Notes: generated by a model from the sequence alone, not told the origin. DNA of 64,000 bases from Colwellia hornerae (GCF_007954355.1 NZ_VOLR01000024.1:1-64000); one strand, 5' to 3'. Counted from the stretch's first letter, positions 53,520 to 63,932 are shown. Made by a program: numbers and translations.

Positions 53520-56174
53520 TTAATAAAAATCATACGAGAATCTAAAACCTACGGTACGAGGTCTGTTAGAAACAACTTTTGGCGTATATTGTTGAGTATC
53601 TACGTATAGAATGGCACTTTTATCGGTTAAATTATCGATAAACAATTCGGCTTTCCATTCGTCGTTAGTCACACCAAAGCTTAAGTTGGCTAAAACGTAA
53701 CTATCTTGGATGTAACGACCACCAGCAAAGGTTTCTCCGTTACTACTTTGATAGTTAACACCTTTATAAACATCCGCTTCTTTTTGAATGCTTAAACCTG
53801 AGCCTGTGCCATAAACTAAATTAGTCGCATCTTCGACCATATAAGCGTCCATTGCCATGCCGGCAAGTCTTTCACCGGTATAACTGATTGAACCGTTAAT
53901 ATAGCCGGTTAAGTCGCCAGAAATATTATAGTAATACTCTGCTTGTAGGTTACCTGAAAATTTAGCTGAATAAGGTAATCTACTACCGACACTTGGTGCA
54001 ATACCATCAAGCACGTCATTAACCGATGTTAACTCAGTATCAATTACGCTAAAGGCGCCCGAGATAACCAAGTTGTCAGTAACGACCCAACTAAAGTCAC
54101 CATCAATACCTTTAATTTCTGCATCACCTACGTTATCAGTAAATACTAAGAAACTAATGTTGGTCGGATCATAGCGTGAGGTTTGTAGATCAGATATTTT
54201 TGAATAATAAGCGGTCGCATTAAAGCGTAATGATTGGTCAAACAAGGTTGATTTAAAACCGACTTCAATGTTATCTAAACTATCTGTTGTTGAGTACACT
54301 GGAATGCGGAAACCTTCAAACGCGCCTTCTTGGTTTGCAGCAGAACCACCACCAACACGGTTAGTAACCGGCGGTCTAAAACCTTCTGAATATGATGCAA
54401 AGACCATGATGTCGTCTGTAACTTTCCAATCAACAGAGGCTTTAATAATCGTATCATCTACGGTTAATTTACCACTATTGTCAAGTAAGCTTGTGTCTAA
54501 CTGACCGCTGGCAATAGCGTCTTTAATGGCACTTGCCTCTTCTTCACCAAAAAACTCGTTTAAGGCAGCATCACTTCCGTCACCAAAAGCGCGTAGTCGA
54601 CCACTAACATCGGCGGTTGTTGTTGCCCCTTTATAAATGTCATCAATTTGATACCAACGAGCACCAAAACTTGCAGTAACTGTGTCGGTTATGTCATAAG
54701 CTAACTGACCAAATACGGCCACTTGATCTATGGTGTGGGTAACATCATTAACAAAACTTACTTCAGCAGGGAAAGGTCCGCCATTACTGTTAATACCTTC
54801 AGTACCAGCAAGTGTTCTTTGTAAATCAGGAAAAAGTTCAGTATTGGCTATTTTAAATTGACCCACTGATGATACTTCTTGAGTGTCATAAAAAACACCA
54901 GCGGTAACACGCCAGTCTTTATCAGCCGGCGTATTGAAACGTAGCTCGTGAGTCGAACGAGAAGTACTGGTTTGTTCTTTGTAAAATTTCGTTGGGTCAA
55001 GACATTCTTGCGCTTCAGGTGCACTTGCATAGTTACAAACATAATAAGCAGAAAATTGACCACCATTGGTATAACCGGTGTAATCAATGGTTGAATTAAT
55101 ATCTCTGTCTAAGTAACCGCCAGTATAAACGATATCTAGTTGCTCAAGGCGACCTTCTAGTGTCCACGTGGTTAAACCAAAATCATCATTGTTATTTTCT
55201 GGTACAAAACGGTTTGTTGATGTTTGACCTTCAAGATTTGGATCATAAGAAAACACACCTTCAGTATCGAGAGACTGCTGAGTGTGTTGAACTAAAAGGT
55301 TCCATTCGTCATTGATTAAGTAAGAGACACCAAAACGTGCACCAGCATAATTGGCGGTGTTAAAGTCGTCTTCCACTAAAGCATCATTTTGTGGTGCGGT
55401 AGTTGGCGTGTTTTCTGGATCGGCTAATTTAGCGAAATTAGCCGAAATTCTATCAATAACAACCGCACTGCCGTTGTAACCACCTTGGCCGGGTACGTTG
55501 CGTATATTATCTATCCAACCGCCTTGGTAGTCATTGTAAGTAGCAACACGAACAGCAAGTGAATCCGTTAAAGACATATTGAAATAAGCTTCAACAGAAT
55601 TACTTAAATCACCGCCTTTTGTGGTACTTGTGCTGGTATCAAAACCGGCAGAAAATCCATCGTGGTTTGGTTTTTTTGTAATTAAACGTACTGTGCCTGA
55701 TTGAGAGCTAGCACCAAAAAGTGTGCCTTGTGGCCCAGGTAAAACTTCTATACGCTCAACATCGGTGGCGTAAACATCTAAGTTACGTCCTTGCATAGAA
55801 ACGGGTTGTTCGTCTAAGTAAAAAGCAACAGACGGTTGCAATGCTTGTACCGATGAAACAGATATATTGGTTTGTGCCGTAGCCGCACCACGTATATATA
55901 TTTCATTTTGTCCAGGGCCCGTGCCCTGAAAAACAACATTAGGAAGAAATTCTACGTATTCGTCAAAATTTGACACCCCAAGTTTCTCTAAACTAGCACC
56001 GGTTAAGGCGGTAACAGTAACAGGAACATCTTGAATGGATTCAGTGCGTTTAGTTGCAGTAACTTCAATAACTTCTATCGTTGCTTTTTGTTGCTTTGTG
56101 ACTTCCTCAGCAGAGAGAGAGCCTGATGCAGCTAGTGCTGTAAGCACAGCATAATGCAACTTAGTGAATTTCAT
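53520..56174 (-). CDS. TonB-dependent receptor, large type
   Basis: An 884-residue outer-membrane receptor. The signal peptide (about 1-22) is followed by a TonB box region, IEVIEVTATKRTESIQDVPVTVTALTG (about 33-59), the common form in sphingomonad and Alteromonadales receptors. The plug contains NEIYIRGAAT and VERIEVLPGPQGTLFGASSQSGTVRLITKKP, and the barrel ends with RTVGFRFSYDFY (terminal aromatic). Large members of this group import glycans, polyphenols or siderophores, and nothing here fixes the ligand. There is no Fur-like site upstream that I can see. Confidence 0.9.
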   Translation of the reverse strand: MKFTKLHYAVLTALAASGSLSAEEVTKQQKATIEVIEVTATKRTESIQDVPVTVTALTGASLEKLGVSNFDEYVEFLPNVVFQGTGPGQNEIYIRGAATAQTNISVSSVQALQPSVAFYLDEQPVSMQGRNLDVYATDVERIEVLPGPQGTLFGASSQSGTVRLITKKPNHDGFSAGFDTSTSTTKGGDLSNSVEAYFNMSLTDSLAVRVATYNDYQGGWIDNIRNVPGQGGYNGSAVVIDRISANFAKLADPENTPTTAPQNDALVEDDFNTANYAGARFGVSYLINDEWNLLVQHTQQSLDTEGVFSYDPNLEGQTSTNRFVPENNNDDFGLTTWTLEGRLEQLDIVYTGGYLDRDINSTIDYTGYTNGGQFSAYYVCNYASAPEAQECLDPTKFYKEQTSTSRSTHELRFNTPADKDWRVTAGVFYDTQEVSSVGQFKIANTELFPDLQRTLAGTEGINSNGGPFPAEVSFVNDVTHTIDQVAVFGQLAYDITDTVTASFGARWYQIDDIYKGATTTADVSGRLRAFGDGSDAALNEFFGEEEASAIKDAIASGQLDTSLLDNSGKLTVDDTIIKASVDWKVTDDIMVFASYSEGFRPPVTNRVGGGSAANQEGAFEGFRIPVYSTTDSLDNIEVGFKSTLFDQSLRFNATAYYSKISDLQTSRYDPTNISFLVFTDNVGDAEIKGIDGDFSWVVTDNLVISGAFSVIDTELTSVNDVLDGIAPSVGSRLPYSAKFSGNLQAEYYYNISGDLTGYINGSISYTGERLAGMAMDAYMVEDATNLVYGTGSGLSIQKEADVYKGVNYQSSNGETFAGGRYIQDSYVLANLSFGVTNDEWKAELFIDNLTDKSAILYVDTQQYTPKVVSNRPRTVGFRFSYDFY

Positions 56175-56429
56175 ATTAAGTATCCCTTGGTGTTTGATTA
56201 TGTTTTGAGTTGATATTATTAGAGTTCTAACTATATTTATTCACGCATAGCTTAACAAAAAATAGGACTTATAGACAATTTTTACAAATCTTTATATATT
56301 AGTTGGTGTATTTGTGTTTCTAATAGGGCATTTATTCGTCTTTACATTTTCTTGTGTTGTATACAGAATTGTTTACAGCATGGCTTAAGTCGATATAATA
56401 TCAATACTAATTAAAATCAGGGGAAGAAT

Positions 56430-58385
56430 TTGCCTACAACCGTTAAGAGTCAATTAAACAAGAAGGTATTTGGCAGTGCCTCCGCTATTATTATTGCCTT
56501 GTTACTTTATACCGCAGCGCTACCTCAACAGGCGCAAAGTTTATTCACACTTATTCAAACGAACATCATTGAAAATGGCAGTTGGTTTTACGTACTAACC
56601 GTCGCATTCATCTTCTTTTTTGTTATCTTTTTAGGCGTTTCTCGTTATGGCGATATTCGTTTAGGCCCAGATCATTCAACACCCGATTACTCTTTAGTCT
56701 CTTGGCTTTCGATGCTATTTGCTGCAGGAATGGGCATTGGTTTAATGTTTTTTGGTGTTGCCGAACCCTTAATGCACTATTTGTCACCACCAACAGCAGA
56801 AACAGGTACGGTTGAAGCCGTGCAAGAAGCCATGAAAATGACATTTTTTCATTGGGGACTTCATGCCTGGGCTATTTATGCCATTGTTGCTTTAGTATTA
56901 GCGTACTTTAGTTACCGACATAATTTACCGCTAACGCTACGCTCTGCGCTATATCCTTTGATTGGCGACAAAATTTATAAATGGCCAGGACATTTAGTCG
57001 ACATTTTTGCTGTGGTGAGTACGGTCTTTGGTGTCGCTACTTCGCTGGGCTTAGGTGCCTCACAAGTTAATGCGGGTTTTGGTTATTTGTTTGGTATTGA
57101 GGTCTCAGTCACCAATCAAATAATTATTATGTTTGGTATCACGTCACTTGCGGTTATATCGGTTGCCACCGGATTAGATAAGGGCATTAAAATACTCTCT
57201 GAAACCAACATGGTTTTAGCGGTAATCTTGTTATTGTTGATTTTTGTGCTCGGGCCAACGGTATTCTTATTACAGGCCTATTTACAAAATATTGGTGATT
57301 ATTTAGCGGATATTATCCATAACACCTTTAATTTATTCGCATACAAAAAGACTGACTGGATCGGTGGTTGGACAATATTCTATTGGGGCTGGTGGTTGGC
57401 GTGGGCACCTTTTGTTGGTTTATTTATTGCCAGGATTTCCCGTGGCCGTACTATCAGAGAATTCATTATCGGCGTTATGTTAATACCCACAGTATTCACT
57501 TTATTTTGGATGACCATTTTCGGTAATAGTGCGATTGATTTGGTTTATAATCAAGGCATTGTCGAATTAGGCGAGATGGTCAGTAAAGACTCATCTGTCG
57601 CCTTATTTGTCTTTCTTGAAAACTTCCCATTATCCTCGGTGCTGTCGTTCTTTAGTGTCCTAATGATAGTGATATTTTTTGTCACCTCTTGTGATTCTGG
57701 CGCTATGGTCGTTGATATGCTTTGCTCGCATGGCAAAAATGATACGCCGCTTTGGCAACGTGTTTATTGGGCGGTAGGTATTGGCATTGTTGCAGCAATA
57801 TTATTATTGGCAGGTGGTCTTAATGCCCTCCAAACCATGACTATTGCCAGTGCGTTACCCTTTACTATCGTATTATTGCTTGCTATTACGGGCTTGATAA
57901 AATCGTTGAGAGTTGAAGCTTTTAAACAGGATAGTCAGCTAATCGCCGCGATACCTCACTCAGGCAATGAGAACAGTGATAGTTGGCAAATGCGCTTAAA
58001 GAATGTTGTCGATTTCCCCAATAAAGTTAATGTCAGTAAATTTGTTAAGCAGACGGTAGTCCCGGCATTTGATTCTGTTGCTAAAGAGCTACAAGCTAAT
58101 CAAATCAATGTTGAGATTTCACATGATGATGGGCTAACGTTAATTGTTGACCATGGTGAAGCACAAGAATTTGTTTATCGGGTGCTAGCGCGTAAGTACT
58201 CTCAACCTGATTATGTTATTGAAGCTAATGAAGCTGAAGATGAGCAAAGTTATTATCGTGCTGAAGTTCACTTGGGCGAAGGCGGGCAAGACTATGACAT
58301 TATGGGCTGGTCGAAAACGGCAGTGATCAATAATATTATTGATCAATACCACAAGCATTTACATTTCTTACATTTGCTACGCTAA
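56430..58385 (+). CDS. BCCT family betaine/choline/carnitine transporter
   Basis: A 651-residue secondary transporter with 12 helices and family motifs GIGLMFFGVAEPLMHY (about 96-111) and WTIFYWGWWLAWAPFVGLFIARISRGRTIREF (about 310-341). The Trp-rich helix binds the trimethylammonium group. The C-terminal soluble part of about 130 residues is long, as in BetT-type choline carriers, and may tune osmotic activation. The start is TTG with GGGGAAG 5 bases before it. It is convergent with the MarR gene. No choline dehydrogenase genes are next to it. Confidence 0.93.
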   Translation: MPTTVKSQLNKKVFGSASAIIIALLLYTAALPQQAQSLFTLIQTNIIENGSWFYVLTVAFIFFFVIFLGVSRYGDIRLGPDHSTPDYSLVSWLSMLFAAGMGIGLMFFGVAEPLMHYLSPPTAETGTVEAVQEAMKMTFFHWGLHAWAIYAIVALVLAYFSYRHNLPLTLRSALYPLIGDKIYKWPGHLVDIFAVVSTVFGVATSLGLGASQVNAGFGYLFGIEVSVTNQIIIMFGITSLAVISVATGLDKGIKILSETNMVLAVILLLLIFVLGPTVFLLQAYLQNIGDYLADIIHNTFNLFAYKKTDWIGGWTIFYWGWWLAWAPFVGLFIARISRGRTIREFIIGVMLIPTVFTLFWMTIFGNSAIDLVYNQGIVELGEMVSKDSSVALFVFLENFPLSSVLSFFSVLMIVIFFVTSCDSGAMVVDMLCSHGKNDTPLWQRVYWAVGIGIVAAILLLAGGLNALQTMTIASALPFTIVLLLAITGLIKSLRVEAFKQDSQLIAAIPHSGNENSDSWQMRLKNVVDFPNKVNVSKFVKQTVVPAFDSVAKELQANQINVEISHDDGLTLIVDHGEAQEFVYRVLARKYSQPDYVIEANEAEDEQSYYRAEVHLGEGGQDYDIMGWSKTAVINNIIDQYHKHLHFLHLLR

Positions 58386-58392
58386 TTGATTA

Positions 58393-58419
58393 CAGCTCGG
58401 GTTAAACCGAGCTGTTTTT
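58393..58419 (+). terminator. Terminator after the BCCT gene
   Basis: An 8-bp stem, CAGCTCGG with CCGAGCTG (58393-58400, 58407-58414), a 6-base loop and five T residues. Confidence 0.9.
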
Positions 58420-58921
58420 ACTTATTAGGTGTGTCAGTTTTATTACTAGAGCTGGCGCTCATCGCATCAAGCGCTAATAACGGAGCCGCATCTATTTCAT
58501 TTGCATCCATCATTCCGGCCAATCGCTCCATAGATGAAAGCAACTGTGACTGCTCCCATTGCGCTAAATTCGAAAATTTATTGATAAAATGCTCTTGCAA
58601 GGCTTGGGGAGCATTGAGTAAAAGTGCTTTACCATCCTCGGTTAAATATAAGCTCACTCTACGCTTGTCTTGGGTACTACGTACTCGTGAAACTAGGTCT
58701 TTATTCTCTAGCCTATCCAAAATATTGGTCACGGTAGCGGCACTTAAATTAACATTTTTTGCTACTTGGCTTGAATTTATACCAGAGGTTTTATCTATTT
58801 CCAGCATAATTAGTAGTTGTGGGGTCGTTAAACCTGAGGTCTTATTCAGTTGTTTTGAATGTAAATCTATTGCCCGGATTACTTTCCTTAAGGCAATTAA
58901 TAATTCTTGATGTTTTTCCAT
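58418..58921 (-). CDS. MarR family transcriptional regulator
   Basis: A 167-residue winged-helix dimer protein. The DNA-binding part is SSQVAKNVNLSAATVTNILDRLENKDLV (about 50-77), with the wing at RVRSTQDKRRVSLYLTEDG (about 79-97). These regulators normally repress their own or neighbouring genes and let go on binding a phenolic or similar ligand. It may control the convergent BCCT gene or genes elsewhere. A palindrome-like TTAATTACTATTAGTTTAA (58940-58958) just upstream is a candidate own operator. Confidence 0.9.
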   Translation of the reverse strand: MEKHQELLIALRKVIRAIDLHSKQLNKTSGLTTPQLLIMLEIDKTSGINSSQVAKNVNLSAATVTNILDRLENKDLVSRVRSTQDKRRVSLYLTEDGKALLLNAPQALQEHFINKFSNLAQWEQSQLLSSMERLAGMMDANEIDAAPLLALDAMSASSSNKTDTPNK

Positions 58922-59624
58922 TACAGTGTGCTTCTTACTTTAATTACTATTAGTTTAATCAAAAAAATCAGCAACACCTAGATAAATTAGTAAAACAGTT
59001 GTTATTACCTTGTTTTAAGAGGAATTTAGAGAAAATAGCTTTATATAAGGGACTTGTACCGACGGTAGTTGTAACACAGGTGGTTATAGTCGTCGGTGCT
59101 TTTCAGCTATATTTTTATTAATTATTGAAGGGAAATAGCTGTACTAAAGCAACCTAAACTTAGGGTAATTGATAGTGTCATTACGCTATTATATTCAAAA
59201 TAGCATAATTTACTTATCTAAAAAATCTTCGCTGACAAGAGTATTAATTACACCTTTGTCGCGGCAGGAACAACCAAAACCCAAGTAAAATAATCTAATC
59301 AGTCGCGGTATTTCACACAATAAAATCATCTGCGATGGTGCAATACAAGCACCAGTAAATGTGTATTAATTGGTGCTCGATTTAGTCGACAAGATATTTG
59401 CTCAGAGATTAGATTTTTGTTATGATTTTTTAATCAAGGAAGATGAAGTATTGTTGTATAAAATGGATTTAATTGATCATAATTGTTCAAACCCTATCGT
59501 ACCTATCCTTTCTTGAATACTTTAATAAGAATTTTTGTATGTGTTTTCTGTGTAGATGCCAACTAAGCATTTACATGGTATTGACGACTCTATTTTTCTA
59601 AAACTCAATAAAAAAGGAATATTT
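58922..59624. other. Intergenic region before the PKD lipoprotein gene
   Basis: 703 bases without a convincing gene. It contains the MarR operator candidate (58940-58958) and a paired structure at about 59033-59118 (inner stem ACCGACG/CGTCGGT at 59058-59064 and 59091-59097, outer AATAGCT/AGCTAT arms, T-rich end). A GCACCA/TGGTGC inverted repeat lies near 59350. An open frame reaches into its end from 59556, but the true start of the next gene is at 59625. Confidence 0.45.
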
Positions 59625-62600
59625 ATGGGTACTATTCGATGTGTCAGTAAGTCAGAGGTTTTCAAAAAAATTGCTCTTGTAACTTTTTTTACCTCAATAC
59701 TTTCTGCATGTGGCGGCAGCGACGAGCCAGTTCAGCCGGCACCTCCAACACCTAATCAGGCTCCCACTGCGGACGCTGGATCAGACCTTACAATAGATGA
59801 AAATACCAGTGGTACGCTGAATGGGGCCGGTACCGATTCAGATGGAACCATAAGTACTTATCTTTGGTCACAAACTGCAGGGCCAAGTATTAGTCTATCT
59901 TCAACATCTATTGATTCGCCAACTTTTGTTGCTCCTGAAGTAGATGCGGATACTACTGTTAGCTTTGATCTTACTGTTACTGACAATGGCGGATTAACAG
60001 CAACCGATAGTATTGAAATTACCATTATCAATTTAGTACCTGCCAACATTCCACCTACAGCAAACGCTGGTGTAGATTTTACAATAGATGAAAATACCAG
60101 TGGTACGCTGAATGGGGCCGGTACCGATTCAGATGGAACCATAAGTACTTATCTTTGGTCACAAACTGCAGGGCCAAGTATTAGTCTATCTTCAACATCT
60201 ATTGATTCGCCAACTTTTGTTGCACCTGAAGTAGATGCGGATACTACTGCTAGCTTTGATCTTACTGTTACTGACAATGGCGGATTAACGGCAAGCGATA
60301 GTATTGAAATTACCATTCTCCATTTAGAGCCAGCCAACATTCCACCTATTGCCAATGCAGGTGTCGATTTGCAAGGTATTATTGGCCAAAGTGTTGACCT
60401 TGATGGCAGCAATAGCAGTGATGATGACGGTACTATTAGTTCTTATTTGTGGTCACAGGTAGACAACGGTTCGCCACTTTTATCGCTGACTTCATTGCAA
60501 GCTATGTCAACCAGTATAGTTATCCCTGACTTATCTGGAAATATTGAGTTTGAGTTTCTACTTACTGTAACCGATAACGACGGCGACACTGCCACCGATA
60601 CAGTTATCGTTTTAGGCCGACCTATCCCTTTATTTATCGTTGGAAATGTCATTGGCAATACAGCAAGTGTTAATTCTCTTGCCCAATTTTCAGTAAAAAT
60701 GGGTAGTCAGCCAAGTGCAGATGTTAGTATTAATGTTGCCTCTTCAGATGAATTAGAGGGTATTTCGGAGCAAAGTGCTTTGACGTTCACATCAACAAAT
60801 TGGAGCACACCTCAATTAGTCAGTGTTTATGGGCAAAACCCAAATGTTGTAAATGGTGAACAAGATTACCTAATCGAGATCTCTGCAGCCACTTCAACGG
60901 ATACACTCTACCATGGAATGGATCCCGAAGATGTTGCTCTAAAAGGAATTGAGTTGGTCATTACAGTACAAACCAACGCATTAGCAATATTGCCAAGTGT
61001 ACCTTTTGTTTACCAGGTTGATCCAAAATATACCGGCAACAACCCATTAACTTACTCTTTGAGTAATGCTCCAGCGGGCATGACCATAGATTTCAACGAC
61101 GGTGTAATAGGCTGGGTTCCTCCTGCTACGCTCGCTAGCGGTGACTTGTCTGTAGATATAACGGTTAACGATGGCAGCAAGTTTTCGAATGCAACTATTG
61201 CTTTCAATGTAGGGCAAACCGATGCGCTATCTACAAGCTATGATGATACCACCTCACAGTTAACAATCACCGAAGCTGACTCTACTCTAAATGGTGTTCG
61301 TTTACAGCAGGTTGAGCTTGGGGATGCAATGGCGACGTTGACACTCAGAAAAGTAGATAAAGTCGACATAGCCGATTTACCCTTTGGCGTGGTTGCGCTT
61401 ACAGATGGGGTGATTGTCAATGACATAATCGACGCTGAAGTTGATATTCGCTTTTCTTTAAGTGACCTGCCAAGCGGTGTTAAGCTAGATGATGTTCGTT
61501 ATTATATCTTTGGAAAAGTATCAGAGTCTGTTGAGCCAGTTTGGTCAGTTGGCGGATTTAATCGTCAGTTTTCCGGTACTGAACAGTCTCCTTTTGTGTC
61601 GTTTCAATTCTCACAATTGCCGGCGCTAGGATTTTTTGGCTATAAAGAGCAACCCGTTACTAGCACAAGTTTAACGGCTAATGCTACCAGTAATGTTGCA
61701 AGTAACCGACTTGTAGAAACTGTTAGTGAAGCAGGTATTAGCTGTGCACAAAAGACATTTCTTACTGTAAACATCGATGAATTTGAATGTACTAGTACTC
61801 TTGATACTGATGTAATTATTACCGTGGAGAACTGGGGCAGCAATACTCTGCGTTGGACCAATGTCTCTAAAGAACTGATGGTTTCATGGTTAGTTGATGC
61901 ACGACCAGAATTTACTCGTCAAAACTTGAGTTTTGACGATGAGTTTACAGTGCGCATTGAAACTATGAATTATCTGGGCTATGTTAATCCAGCTGAAAAT
62001 AGCAAAATTCTGCACATCACGGATCGCAATACTTATTCGTCTACGATGATACAAGGTACCTCAGTGCATGAATACTATCACCATGCACAAGGTCATCCAG
62101 ACTCAGAACTGCCTAACAAGTCATTAGTTATTAATGGTAGTAATGGCAGAACAGCTTGGTTATATGAAGGAACGGCTCGTTGGGTTGAAGATGTTATATT
62201 TGACAATATCAATTCCTACAAAGAGAAAGAAAGATCGGGACAACGTATACTTGAAATTGGCTTAACAACAGGTTTAGGAAAAGATCGACACCGTCCTTAT
62301 CAGCGATTTTCGTTTTTTAAACTTTTAGACGAAAAATGCCCAACTATGACTGAAACTATGCAAGAAGTCTTCAATCATACCGCCACTTCTGATCCACTGG
62401 CATTAAAGAACCTAAATGGGTTGTTGAGCGGTATGGGTTGTAATTTTGGTGACCACTTCGAGGCCAGCAATAATGCAACCTTGGCTGCTGCATTAAGTTT
62501 TTACAGTGTTGCTACGCAGCTTAAAAATAGTATGACAGCATTGGATGCCAATGAAACTAATGTAGGTTTTAGTTTTGACAAACCTAACTATCGCTTTTCA

Positions 62601-63908
62601 CCGAGCATAAGTACTTCGTTAGCCGATGTGATTGCCCAACCAAATGGAACGACTCACACTTTGCAGAATGTTGCTCAGGTAAAAAGTGCCGGTGCTATTT
62701 CATTTGAAGTTCCAGCATTAACGGGGGCTATGCCTGCTGGCAAAGTTGCTGAGATCTTAGTTCAATCAACTTCACAAGTGTATGTGTCTATCGCCAGTAA
62801 CGACTCTGGTTTCGTTAGTACCAATACCATTGATGGCGTACCTCATACCTGGTTTAGTACATCTGTTCAATCAAGTTTTGTGTATGGTGAAGAGGGGAGC
62901 AATTTGCCCAAGCTATTTGTGACTTTGGTTAATGCTGATGAAGATGCCAATGCAACCGTTAGCGTTACCTTTCGAGTTCGCGATGAACTGAATGTTGATA
63001 CCATTATTAACAGTCATCAATCGGGTGAAGCTGTCGACGATCGTGTTGTTTCTATATCAGGTAGCATACCAGCAGAGGGAAGGGAGTTTACTAATGACGT
63101 TCACATTACTGCAAACGGTATTACTACTGTTGTTCCCATGAGTACAAATGGGGATTTTTCTGGAGATGTTGTGATGTCTCTGGGCGCCAATAATGTTAAG
63201 GCTCAAGGCTTCAATGGTAATACACCAACAACTCGTGAAGAAATTATTATTTTGAACGGTGTTGCTGCCGGCTCAACAGGTGTGAATGCCTTAATTGCAT
63301 CACGTGTAGTATTTGTACTTCGTTGGGACACAGCAACGGATATTGATATTTACTCTAAAGATCCATTAGATGAAACTATTTGGTATCGCAATAAGACCGC
63401 AAGCTTAGGCAATTTGGATCGAGATGATATTAGTGGCTTTGGCCCTGAGGTTATTTCTTATCGCGCAGAAGGTAATGCTGCTTATAACAATGGACAATTT
63501 GATATTGATGTTCATTATTATAGCGGTAGCCCAAGTACGAATTACACGATTGATGTGATCCTCAATGAAACAGAAGGAGCAAACCGTAGAAACTATCAGT
63601 TTAGTTCTCTGACACCTTTGACTGATTCCAGCAGTTCTGAAGCGGGTGTTGATGATACCGGCTCTTCACGATTCAATGATATTTTGTTTATCTCCTGTAA
63701 TGCCGCTAGCGTATGTGGTTTAAGTAGTTTCGACAATTCTAAACTGTCATTAAGCACAGGCTTTGGAACTAGCAGTATACCAAATGCAACTGTGGTAGAA
63801 GTCATTGAAACCCGAGCTACTGAAAGTGCCTGTGAAAATGCTAAAGCCGTAGTTGTCGAAAAATATGGTTTTAGCCCACAAACTTGTGAAGACAAAATAC
63901 TAAAATAG
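59625..63908 (+). CDS. Large PKD-repeat lipoprotein with gluzincin-type metalloprotease domain
   Basis: 1427 residues, ATG 59625 with AAAGGA 8 bases ahead. A lipoprotein signal with lipobox LSAC (Cys29) is followed by a Pro-rich linker and three PKD/Ig-like repeats (about 45-350). The first two are almost identical. Next come a domain with SALTFTSTNWSTPQLVSVYG typical of extracellular adhesin-like proteins, and a putative-Ig domain (PLTYSLSNAPAGMTI). The central region holds HEYYH (His815-Glu816-His819) and, 29 residues on, Glu848 in WLYEGTARWVED. This is the pattern of zinc peptidases with a Glu third ligand. The C-terminal part (about 1150-1427) is beta-rich. It likely acts on proteins at the cell surface. 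A strong terminator follows. Confidence 0.8.
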   Translation: MGTIRCVSKSEVFKKIALVTFFTSILSACGGSDEPVQPAPPTPNQAPTADAGSDLTIDENTSGTLNGAGTDSDGTISTYLWSQTAGPSISLSSTSIDSPTFVAPEVDADTTVSFDLTVTDNGGLTATDSIEITIINLVPANIPPTANAGVDFTIDENTSGTLNGAGTDSDGTISTYLWSQTAGPSISLSSTSIDSPTFVAPEVDADTTASFDLTVTDNGGLTASDSIEITILHLEPANIPPIANAGVDLQGIIGQSVDLDGSNSSDDDGTISSYLWSQVDNGSPLLSLTSLQAMSTSIVIPDLSGNIEFEFLLTVTDNDGDTATDTVIVLGRPIPLFIVGNVIGNTASVNSLAQFSVKMGSQPSADVSINVASSDELEGISEQSALTFTSTNWSTPQLVSVYGQNPNVVNGEQDYLIEISAATSTDTLYHGMDPEDVALKGIELVITVQTNALAILPSVPFVYQVDPKYTGNNPLTYSLSNAPAGMTIDFNDGVIGWVPPATLASGDLSVDITVNDGSKFSNATIAFNVGQTDALSTSYDDTTSQLTITEADSTLNGVRLQQVELGDAMATLTLRKVDKVDIADLPFGVVALTDGVIVNDIIDAEVDIRFSLSDLPSGVKLDDVRYYIFGKVSESVEPVWSVGGFNRQFSGTEQSPFVSFQFSQLPALGFFGYKEQPVTSTSLTANATSNVASNRLVETVSEAGISCAQKTFLTVNIDEFECTSTLDTDVIITVENWGSNTLRWTNVSKELMVSWLVDARPEFTRQNLSFDDEFTVRIETMNYLGYVNPAENSKILHITDRNTYSSTMIQGTSVHEYYHHAQGHPDSELPNKSLVINGSNGRTAWLYEGTARWVEDVIFDNINSYKEKERSGQRILEIGLTTGLGKDRHRPYQRFSFFKLLDEKCPTMTETMQEVFNHTATSDPLALKNLNGLLSGMGCNFGDHFEASNNATLAAALSFYSVATQLKNSMTALDANETNVGFSFDKPNYRFSPSISTSLADVIAQPNGTTHTLQNVAQVKSAGAISFEVPALTGAMPAGKVAEILVQSTSQVYVSIASNDSGFVSTNTIDGVPHTWFSTSVQSSFVYGEEGSNLPKLFVTLVNADEDANATVSVTFRVRDELNVDTIINSHQSGEAVDDRVVSISGSIPAEGREFTNDVHITANGITTVVPMSTNGDFSGDVVMSLGANNVKAQGFNGNTPTTREEIIILNGVAAGSTGVNALIASRVVFVLRWDTATDIDIYSKDPLDETIWYRNKTASLGNLDRDDISGFGPEVISYRAEGNAAYNNGQFDIDVHYYSGSPSTNYTIDVILNETEGANRRNYQFSSLTPLTDSSSSEAGVDDTGSSRFNDILFISCNAASVCGLSSFDNSKLSLSTGFGTSSIPNATVVEVIETRATESACENAKAVVVEKYGFSPQTCEDKILK

Positions 63909-63932
63909 CGATTTTGATAGTTCGACAAGATC

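Noticed and set aside
58386-58910. 174-codon plus-strand frame opposite the MarR gene
   Set aside because: The minus-strand frame encodes a textbook MarR winged helix; the plus frame is its shadow and begins inside the BCCT terminator.
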